NCBI GenBank assembly: GCA_039683515.1
Contig: JBDKRG010000012.1
Coordinates: 1 to 22,938, forward strand
Reading direction: 5' to 3'
From: JAJFUE01 sp039683515
GTDB lineage: Bacteria > Sumerlaeota > Sumerlaeia > MVZB01
Length of the DNA: 22,938 nucleotides
The notes beneath the pieces are model-generated. The model was not told where the DNA came from, made no database searches, and saw only the letters and a list, made by a program, of their open reading frames with translations. The translations under genes and the position numbers were made by a program. Below are positions 7,820-14,194 of this stretch, one piece after another (position 1 is the stretch's first letter; each line of letters begins with the position of its first letter).

Positions 7820-9517
7820 CTAGCGGTGATATGCGCCCCAATACATCCAGACGCCCATGGCGAGCAGAATGACCGATGTGGCGATCACGGCCATGTGCTG
7901 ACGGCGGTAGCCTTTTGCGTTCGCGTATTCGGCGGCGAAGATTTCCTCGTCGGAGGTCGTTGAGAGCAGTGCCTTCGCTTCGTCGCGGCGGCCGGCGATA
8001 AAATGGCCGAGCGCGGCGGCGGCAACTTGCGACACGGACCGTTCGAGCCCGGACGCGTCAAACGACCGGCCGGTCAAGGATTCGATCGCCTTTGCTTCCG
8101 ACGCGTTCAATCGCGCGTCGCAATCGCGGCCGCCCCGAATGACCAGCGTTGAATCGCCGGTAATGCTCGAATTGAACATATTCTTGAGCGTCTGGTGCAC
8201 CGGCGCCAGGCGCATGACGAAATCGCGGCCGCTGGACGAGTATTCGCGAACGAGCCACTGGTCGCCGAGGAATCGCGCGAACATGTGCAACTCGGGTTCG
8301 GTGGCCGGGCGCGCCGGATCAAGCATCTCGCCGGGATCACCCAGCATGCCCTTGGCTTCGCGCAGGAATAGATTGTAGTCCTGCCGGCGCGGCATGTATC
8401 GATTCACGCGAACGAGAACAATATTCAGGAAGAACATCGCGACAAACACGATCGCCGGGTTGAAGCCGAAGAAGCCGATCAGGCCACTGATCGTCATGTA
8501 TACGAATTGGGCCAGCAAGACCGCTTTCGTGAACGGACTGCGGTTGACGCGCAATACCAGCATGCTCTTGTAGACTCCCCATGCGCCATAAACCGCAAGC
8601 AGTTGCCAAAACGCGCGAGGTCCCAGAACGCCCGGGACGAGAACGATGGTGGCCGCCACGAGCCCCATGCACATGGCCATCACAATCGTGTTGCGCCTCA
8701 AGACCGCGAGGCGGAACCGGTTGTCCGGCTTGTCGATGAGATTGCTGGATTCCATCCGGTTGAACCAGCCAACGAGCAGGTAGGAAAATCCGGCTTGGCA
8801 GAGCGCCGCCCAGAGTGCAAGGAGCAGCATGGGGACGAGGCTGGACAGCCAGCTCGTCGCTTTGCCGATGAATGACGCGCCGCCGCCGAGGCCAATTACT
8901 CCGAGCGGCTTGGCGGGCAGGACGAGCATGACGGACGCCGTGAAGCCCTTGCGCGGGGCGAGGCCCTTGAGGTCGCGCTCGATCTGTTCCTCGAGCCGGC
9001 CGCGCAAGGCCCCGCGCGCCCGGTGCAGGCGCGTCTTGACGGCCGACTCGCTGAGGCCGAGGATTGCGGCCACTTCATGGATGCTCTTGTTTTCGAGGTA
9101 GAACAGGACGAGGCACTCGCGGTGCTGCGGCGGCAGCTCGGCGAGCGTGCGGCCGAGCATCTCCTTGAGGTTCTCGTCGGGATTCTCCCGCGGGGTGACG
9201 ACCGGTTCGGGCTGCTCGGCCTGCCAGCGCCTGCGGTTGGCGAGGTCGGTCCGGCGCCGGCGCAGCAGCGTGGCGCTGACGTTGCGGGCGATCCTGGAGA
9301 GCCACGCCGGGAACCGCTCCGCGTCGCGCAGCGCCCCGATGTAGCGGAACGCCTTGATGAATGTTTCCTGCGCGGCGTCGTGGCACAGCTCGGCGTCGCC
9401 CAGGTAGCTCCAGGCGATGCCGTAGACCATCCGCTCGTGGCGCTCGACCAACTCGGCGAACCGGTTGCGGTCGCCGGCCTTGACGGCTTCGATGGCGTTT
9501 TTGTCCGGGTTCATCAT
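7820..9517 (-). CDS. ECF sigma-70 factor fused to a multi-pass membrane domain
   Basis: A 565-residue protein. Residues about 10-90 are sigma region 2, with YGIAWSYLGD, DAAQETFIKAFRYI and WLSRIARN. Residues about 115-175 are region 4, with LPPQHRECLVLFYLE and the HTH LGLSESAVKTRLHRAR. A normal ECF factor ends there. This one continues for nearly 390 residues with hydrophobic helices at about 194-212, 223-252, 276-299, 302-322, two between 331 and 370, and one at the very C-terminus (about 541-561). Between the last two lies a soluble stretch of about 170 residues. It should direct RNA polymerase to envelope- or stress-related promoters, with activity controlled by membrane attachment. That control is inference. 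No separate anti-sigma gene is adjacent. GAGG lies 9 bases before the start; the second Met, one codon on, is an alternative start. Confidence 0.88.
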   Translation of the reverse strand: MMNPDKNAIEAVKAGDRNRFAELVERHERMVYGIAWSYLGDAELCHDAAQETFIKAFRYIGALRDAERFPAWLSRIARNVSATLLRRRRTDLANRRRWQAEQPEPVVTPRENPDENLKEMLGRTLAELPPQHRECLVLFYLENKSIHEVAAILGLSESAVKTRLHRARGALRGRLEEQIERDLKGLAPRKGFTASVMLVLPAKPLGVIGLGGGASFIGKATSWLSSLVPMLLLALWAALCQAGFSYLLVGWFNRMESSNLIDKPDNRFRLAVLRRNTIVMAMCMGLVAATIVLVPGVLGPRAFWQLLAVYGAWGVYKSMLVLRVNRSPFTKAVLLAQFVYMTISGLIGFFGFNPAIVFVAMFFLNIVLVRVNRYMPRRQDYNLFLREAKGMLGDPGEMLDPARPATEPELHMFARFLGDQWLVREYSSSGRDFVMRLAPVHQTLKNMFNSSITGDSTLVIRGGRDCDARLNASEAKAIESLTGRSFDASGLERSVSQVAAAALGHFIAGRRDEAKALLSTTSDEEIFAAEYANAKGYRRQHMAVIATSVILLAMGVWMYWGAYHR

Positions 9518-9585
9518 CAGGTCCTCACGTCGTGTTCTGCACCTAATGACTCGCCCGGGCCCTGGAGGTTACAGAAGAAAATCAT

Positions 9586-9655
9586 TGAACCACGGAGTCG
9601 CGGAGGCACGGAGAATCGATTCGTCTTCTCCGCGTCTCCGTGTCTCCGTGGTTCA
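9586..9655. repeat. ACCACGGAG-type inverted repeat
   Basis: Arms of 30 bp (9586-9615 and 9626-9655) with four mismatches. Each is built of repeated CACGGAG/CGCGGAG-like units and starts TGAACCACGGAG. It fills the gap between the alcohol dehydrogenase stop and the sigma factor start, and could fold into a long hairpin downstream of the dehydrogenase. Confidence 0.8.
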
Positions 9656-9663
9656 TATTTGTT

Positions 9664-10707
9664 TTATCTCAACGACGCGATGTCGATCACGAACCGGTAG
9701 CGGACGTCGCTTTTGATCACGCGCTCGTAGGCTTCGTTGACCTGCTGGATCGGGATCGTCTCGATGTCCGAGACGATGTTGTGCGCGCCGCAGAAGTCGA
9801 GCATCGCCTGGGTTTCGGGGATGCCGCCCATGCCGGAGCCGGCCAGGCACTTGCCCCCCGAAACGAGCGAGAACGCGTTCATCGGGATCGATTCGCACGG
9901 GATGCCGAGGATGACCATCGTCCCGTTGGCCTTGAGCATGCGCATGTACATGTTCCAGTCGAGGTTGGCCGAAACGGTGTTGACGATCAGGTCGAAGCGT
10001 CGGCCGAGGCTCGCAAGCGAGCCGCCCGAGGTGGCGACGAACTCGTCGGCGCCGAGCCGCCGCGCGTCGGCCTCTTTCCTCGCCGAGTGGCTGAGGACCG
10101 TGACCTCGGCGCCCATCGCGTGGGCGAGCTTGATGCCGATGTGCCCCAGGCCGCCGAGGCCGACGATCGCGACGCGCTTGCCCGGGCCGGCCTCCCAGCG
10201 CTTGAGCGGCGAATAGAGCGTGATCCCCGCGCACAGGAGCGGGGCCGCGCCGTCGAGCGGCAGGTTGCCGGGGATCTTGAGGACGAAGTGCTCGTCGACC
10301 ACGATCCGTTCCGAATAGCCGCCGTAGGTCGGCGTGCGGCGGTCCTGCTCGACGCCGTTGTAGGTCCAGCTCGTCAGGACGGAGCAGTATTGCTCCATCC
10401 CGTGGCGGCACTCCTCGCACTGGCGGCAGGAGTCGACGAAGCAGCCGACGCCGACGTTGTCGCCGACCTTGTGCTTCGTCACCTTGCTGCCGACGGCGGT
10501 GACGACGCCGGCGATCTCGTGGCCGGGGACCATCGGGAAGATCGAGCCGCCCCATTCGTCCCGCGCCTGGTGGATGTCGGAGTGGCAGATGCCGCAGTAC
10601 TTGATGTCGATCGCGACGTCGCGCTCGCCGGGTTCGCGCCGCTCGAGCGAAAACGGCGTCAGGGCCGCCTTGGAATTGTTCGCCGCGTAAGCCTGAACCT
10701 TGCCCAT
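9664..10707 (-). CDS. zinc-dependent NAD(P)-linked alcohol dehydrogenase, YahK/cinnamyl-alcohol-dehydrogenase type
   Basis: A 347-residue medium-chain dehydrogenase that reversibly oxidises primary alcohols to aldehydes; YahK-type members prefer NADPH and broad aldehyde substrates. Catalytic zinc ligands are C41 (YCGICHSDIH), H63 (PGHE) and C159 (LLCAGIT). The structural zinc is held by C94, C97, C100 and C108. The Rossmann motif GLGGLGHIG is at about 183-191. Length is normal and all key residues are present. The cofactor region SHSARKEADARRLGA fits the NADPH-type loop, but this is inferred. GGAG lies 6-9 bases before the ATG. It starts 30 bp after the glycosyltransferase stop, so it may be the second gene of that transcript, although a functional link is not obvious. 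Confidence 0.93.
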   Translation of the reverse strand: MGKVQAYAANNSKAALTPFSLERREPGERDVAIDIKYCGICHSDIHQARDEWGGSIFPMVPGHEIAGVVTAVGSKVTKHKVGDNVGVGCFVDSCRQCEECRHGMEQYCSVLTSWTYNGVEQDRRTPTYGGYSERIVVDEHFVLKIPGNLPLDGAAPLLCAGITLYSPLKRWEAGPGKRVAIVGLGGLGHIGIKLAHAMGAEVTVLSHSARKEADARRLGADEFVATSGGSLASLGRRFDLIVNTVSANLDWNMYMRMLKANGTMVILGIPCESIPMNAFSLVSGGKCLAGSGMGGIPETQAMLDFCGAHNIVSDIETIPIQQVNEAYERVIKSDVRYRFVIDIASLR

Positions 10708-10737
10708 GATGCGCTCCTTTGGGGGGACCTCTGGGAT

Positions 10738-12747
10738 CTATGATACAGGTTTTTCGGTGTTGCGCCGAATGATATGCCTGGCGCCGGGGAAGTAAATGCG
10801 GAGGTAATTGGCCACGGCGTCGAGTTCGGCGGCGTTCCGGCCGGTCGCGTTCGTCACCGCGCCGAATTCGAACCGGCCCGGGCGGCGCTGGCGGATTTGC
10901 GACAGCAACGCGAGCACGACGTTGGCGTTGGCCCACGCGCGCTCGCCGTGGATGGCGTTGTGCGTCGTCTCGAGGCCGTCGAGCGGGATCAGGACCTCGA
11001 GCCTGCCCGGCAGGCCCTCCTCGAGCAGCGCCCAGCAGGTCGCCTCGAGGCGCCAGCCTTCCGTCATGGCCGTGGCGTCTTCGTGGATCTGGACCCGCGC
11101 GGCGCGGATCGGCCAGGCGAGGATCTGCGCGATTTCGAGGAAATCGGGGTGGCGGATCGCGTCGCCGCCGAAGGCGAGCGTCGCGCCCCGCGGCAGCGTG
11201 GGCGCCAGCTTGCGGAAATATTCGAGCGCGGCTTCGCCGGTCGTCTCCGGGTTGAGGCGGATCGGAACCCGCAGCGCGGCTTCCTCCAACGCCGGCTCGG
11301 TTTTTTCCGGCATCATCCCGCCGAGCAGGCCGCGCGCCTTGGCCTTGATCTTGAGCTTCAGCAGGCGCTTAATGCCGGGTTGCTCGGGAAGGGTAACGAC
11401 CGTATCGAGCCGCTCCTCGATCGGGTTGGTGGGCAGCGCGAACGCCTCCGCGCCGCGTTTGCCCATGCGCCCGGCGCGGGCGAGCTTGACGGCGTTGTCA
11501 GGGGCGTGCGACGGCGCGGCGACCCATGCGCGCAGCTCGCGCGTGGTCCGCTCGTAGCTGAACTGGTCGAGGACGTAATCGCGCCCCTTGACGCCGAGCT
11601 CGCGGACGCGGTCGCGGTCGCCATACGCCTCGATGATCACGCGCGCGAGGGCGCCGGCGTCATCGGGCGGGAACCCGGCCGCGCTGCCGGCGCGCACGAG
11701 CTCCTCGCCGATCTCGGTGCCGTCGGTCATGGCGCAGGCCACGCCGGCGGCCATCATGTTGATGACGCGGTTGCGCGCGCCGAACATCGTCTCGAAGTTG
11801 CGGCCGTCGAGGCACAGGCCCAGGTCCGACTGCGCGTAGATCCCCGGCAGGTCGCTCGTCTCGACCCAGCCGAGCAGGTGGAACCGGTCGCGGTACGGGC
11901 TCGCCTCGATCAGGCTCAGCACGCGCGGGTAGGTGAGGTCGTCGTGGCCGTAGACCTGGCCGCCGGTCGAGACGTAATGCAGGCCGGGGCACTCGGCCAT
12001 CGCGCGCTCGAGCGCGTCCATCAGGACGTCGACATTGGTCCACGAGTTGTACGCGCCGCTCCAGAGCAGCACGAAGGCGTCGGCCGGGAACGCCTCGCCG
12101 CGCAGCCGCAGCTTGCAGAGGGCGCGGTTGGCTTCGTCGGCGAAAAAGGGATTAAACGCGTTGGGGATCGTCGTGGCGAACGGGTAGGCGAACGTGTGGC
12201 GGTTCATGCGGCCGACCGCGGCCAGCTCGCCGTGCAGGGCGTAGAACTGGCGCCGGCTGACGGTCGAGAACCGGTCGGCGCGGCGCATCGCGGCCGCTTC
12301 CATCTGCCAATAAAAATCGAGCTGCGCGTTGTTGCCGTAGACGTAGCTCTTGACCTGCCCCTCGAAGACGACCGAGCCGTTGAAATCGGCCCACAGCGGC
12401 GCGGTCGAGTCGAGCTTGGCCAGGACGTAGCTCGGGTAGGAGTTGATGCCGAGCAGGCAGTCGGGCTCGAAGCGCGCGGCGGCCTCGCCGAGCTCGCGCA
12501 GGTTGAAGGCGTCGTCGTAGTTGCGGAAATGGAAGACTTCGAGGCCGCGGTAGGCCGAGCGGTCGACGCCGGGCTCGACGCGGGTCTCGGGCTTGTCGGT
12601 GAACGACGGGAGCGTGTAGAGCAGGACCTCGTGGCCGGCGTCGACGAGGGGCTTGGTCAAATGCCACGTCCTCAGGCTGTGCGCAAGGAAGTTGCGCTCG
12701 GCGCCGTCGAGCATCGGTCCGGTGCCCAGGACGAGAACCCGTGTCAT
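10738..12747 (-). CDS. GT4-like glycosyltransferase fused to a degenerate radical SAM-like domain
   Basis: A 669-residue protein. The first part (about 1-410) is a GT-B glycosyltransferase: RVLVLGTGPMLDGAE at the start, then LLWSGAYNSWTNVDVLMDAL, FHLLGWVETSDLPGIYAQSD and the nucleotide-sugar site region around ETMFGARNRVINMMAAGV. It probably moves a sugar from a nucleotide donor onto a surface glycan or lipid; donor and acceptor are unknown. The last part (about 480-669) reads like a radical SAM barrel: GGDAIRHPDFLEIA where GGE..L.HPD is expected, then LIPLDGLETTHNAIHG in place of SLDG. However, the CxxxCxxC motif is missing altogether, so it should not bind a cluster. The start at 12747 is chosen over a 28-codon longer version because GGAGG sits 6-10 bases before it and the protein then begins with the Rossmann strand. 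No signal peptide; cytoplasmic. Confidence 0.85.
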   Translation of the reverse strand: MTRVLVLGTGPMLDGAERNFLAHSLRTWHLTKPLVDAGHEVLLYTLPSFTDKPETRVEPGVDRSAYRGLEVFHFRNYDDAFNLRELGEAAARFEPDCLLGINSYPSYVLAKLDSTAPLWADFNGSVVFEGQVKSYVYGNNAQLDFYWQMEAAAMRRADRFSTVSRRQFYALHGELAAVGRMNRHTFAYPFATTIPNAFNPFFADEANRALCKLRLRGEAFPADAFVLLWSGAYNSWTNVDVLMDALERAMAECPGLHYVSTGGQVYGHDDLTYPRVLSLIEASPYRDRFHLLGWVETSDLPGIYAQSDLGLCLDGRNFETMFGARNRVINMMAAGVACAMTDGTEIGEELVRAGSAAGFPPDDAGALARVIIEAYGDRDRVRELGVKGRDYVLDQFSYERTTRELRAWVAAPSHAPDNAVKLARAGRMGKRGAEAFALPTNPIEERLDTVVTLPEQPGIKRLLKLKIKAKARGLLGGMMPEKTEPALEEAALRVPIRLNPETTGEAALEYFRKLAPTLPRGATLAFGGDAIRHPDFLEIAQILAWPIRAARVQIHEDATAMTEGWRLEATCWALLEEGLPGRLEVLIPLDGLETTHNAIHGERAWANANVVLALLSQIRQRRPGRFEFGAVTNATGRNAAELDAVANYLRIYFPGARHIIRRNTEKPVS

Positions 12748-12785
12748 GAAACCTCCATCCGCTCCGAGGATAAGACCCGGAAACG

Positions 12786-12813
12786 ATCTTAACACAGAGC
12801 GAAACGGTGTAAA
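12786..12813 (-). promoter_or_regulatory. predicted promoter of the glycosyltransferase gene
   Basis: On the minus strand, TTTACA (12813-12808, 5 of 6 to consensus), a 16-bp spacer, TAAGAT (12791-12786, 4 of 6). Transcription would begin about 30 bases before the ATG at 12747, leaving room for the GGAGG site. Confidence 0.4.
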
Positions 12814-12834
12814 GCGATGTTCCGATCGCAACCC

Positions 12835-12872
12835 GTTCGTGCGTCGTGCGTCGTAATCGTAATCGAGAATCG
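12835..12872. repeat. short simple repeats (GTGCGTC and TAATCG units)
   Basis: TCGTGCG/GTGCGTC units are followed by two TAATCG units and GAGAATCG, in the 141-bp gap between the serpin and the glycosyltransferase genes. It is low-complexity DNA of the same general kind as the other intergenic repeats here, with no recognised function. Confidence 0.5.
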
Positions 12873-12888
12873 AAAGCCCGGACCAGAC

Positions 12889-13995
12889 CTATTCCCCCTT
12901 GCCCGGGTCCATCACGCGGCCCATGAACAGGATGCCGCCGGTTGATTTGTCGCGGATCAGGAACAGGAACGGGTGGTCGGCGATGAACTGGGGATCGACC
13001 GGCCCGCCGCCTCTCAACATCATGGCCGCCGTCGCCGCGGCCGCCTCGGTCCCTTCCTCGTTCACCTCGACGAACGCCTTGTGCAGCACCTTGTTGAGCG
13101 CCAGCGGCGTCGGGCACATCCCGGAGAAATCCGGCTGCTCGAACGCGGCGCGCATGCCCATCCGCTTGAGCGTGCCGGTGAGATCGAACGTCCCCCACGC
13201 CAGCTTGAATCTGGGGATCACCACGACGACTTTTGTCTCATCCATCGCTTTTATCCACGCTCCGAGCGTTTGGGCGTTTAAGCGAGCCTCGATCTCCGCC
13301 AGCCCGTCGATCTCGTCCGGCAGGATGAACACCATCGAGAACCGCCGCCCCAGGTAAGGCATCTCCAGGATCTGCGCGCCGTTGACCTGCGCATGCCCGT
13401 ATTTCTCATGGACGAACATCAGCGGCGCATGCACGCTTTCGTCGCGGCTGAGCTTGAACTCCTGGTCGAATGTCATGCGCGGGTCGAACTGAATCGCCCA
13501 CTGCCCCTTGAAATAGATCGCGTTGACCAGCACCAGGTCGGTCAACGGATCCACCTCGTCGATCAGTCCCTCGATTTTGTGGTCGGTCTTTTCCGCGACC
13601 CACCGGTTGATCGCGGCGCACGCCTCGAGTGGCTTCGAATAATCGATCGGCGTGATCGCGGTCTCGTAATATTGGTTCACGAGCGCCACGTATTCGGGGA
13701 CCGGTTGCAGCGTCAGGTTCGGCCACAGCGAATTGGCCACGTTCAGCTCGACGCCGCCGCCGAGCCCGCTCGACAGCTTCGCCGCGAGCTTCGCCAGTTC
13801 CGCGTGGACCTTTTGCCCGCCATCGAAGAGCAGGACCTGCTCCATCTCGGCCGCCGTCCGGCCGCGCGCGCCGGCGTAGACCATCGCCAGCGCCGACGCG
13901 ACGCTGTAGGGGGAGAAAAAGAGGTTCCCCGGCTCCCCCCTGAGCCTCGCATACAGGTCGCATGCAAACCGGTTGTTCGTTTCGACGAGCCCCAT
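12889..13995 (-). CDS. serpin-family protease inhibitor
   Basis: A 368-residue protein covering a full serpin fold. It has the helix B motif FFSPYSVASALAMVYAGARG near the N-terminus, FKGQWAIQFDP in the middle, and the C-terminal signature FIADHPFLFLIRDKSTGGIL. The reactive-centre hinge at about 312-321 reads NEEGTEAAAAT. Small residues at P12-P9 and Thr at P14 indicate an inhibitory serpin that can insert its loop, not a non-inhibitory relative. The scissile bond would be near MLRGGG, with Arg328 or Gly329 as P1 by spacing; an Arg P1 would suit trypsin-like targets. No signal peptide is visible from this start, so it is probably cytoplasmic. An in-frame extension to 14388 overlaps the next gene's coding region and is rejected. 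The start has AAGGG about 10 bases upstream. It is divergent from the secreted protein gene at 14195. Confidence 0.93.
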   Translation of the reverse strand: MGLVETNNRFACDLYARLRGEPGNLFFSPYSVASALAMVYAGARGRTAAEMEQVLLFDGGQKVHAELAKLAAKLSSGLGGGVELNVANSLWPNLTLQPVPEYVALVNQYYETAITPIDYSKPLEACAAINRWVAEKTDHKIEGLIDEVDPLTDLVLVNAIYFKGQWAIQFDPRMTFDQEFKLSRDESVHAPLMFVHEKYGHAQVNGAQILEMPYLGRRFSMVFILPDEIDGLAEIEARLNAQTLGAWIKAMDETKVVVVIPRFKLAWGTFDLTGTLKRMGMRAAFEQPDFSGMCPTPLALNKVLHKAFVEVNEEGTEAAAATAAMMLRGGGPVDPQFIADHPFLFLIRDKSTGGILFMGRVMDPGKGE

Positions 13996-14071
13996 GTTCC
14001 GCCGCCCTTCGTGATCATCATGCAGGAACGGTAACGAAATCGCGCCCGGCGCGCAACACCCCGCGGATATC

Positions 14072-14114
14072 GTGACGAGGACGTATTGTTTGTATATAAA
14101 TAATATGCTTGCAA
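14072..14114. promoter_or_regulatory. AT-rich divergent promoter region
   Basis: In otherwise GC-rich DNA, 14084-14114 is strikingly AT-rich (TATATAAATAATATGC). For the plus strand, GTGACG (14072-14077), 17 bp, TATAAA (14095-14100) is a weak but correctly spaced pair. TTGCAA at 14109-14114 could serve the serpin gene on the other strand, but I find no well-spaced -10 for it. The boxes are only suggestive. Confidence 0.3.
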
Positions 14115-14194
14115 ACCAGAATGGGCTCGTGTATACACGGCCTTGTGCGATAACCTGGCGAGTCAATCGAAAAAACGAACCGGAGGCTGCGTCC

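Noticed and set aside
7820..9517. Fusion of sigma factor and membrane protein as a sequencing artefact
   Set aside because: The linker region has normal codon use with no stop or restart site between region 4 and the first helix. It was kept as one gene, though it cannot be excluded without reads.
10774..12792. A 672-codon plus-strand open frame opposite the glycosyltransferase gene
   Set aside because: It is a mirror frame of a real gene. The composition is low in complexity (Arg, Val, Gly, Ala, Asp), no motif is visible, and the opposite strand encodes clear glycosyltransferase motifs with a good ribosome site.
12748..12831. 28-codon upstream extension of the glycosyltransferase
   Set aside because: It would include the predicted promoter and the GGAGG site of the downstream ATG, and places unrelated residues before the Rossmann strand.
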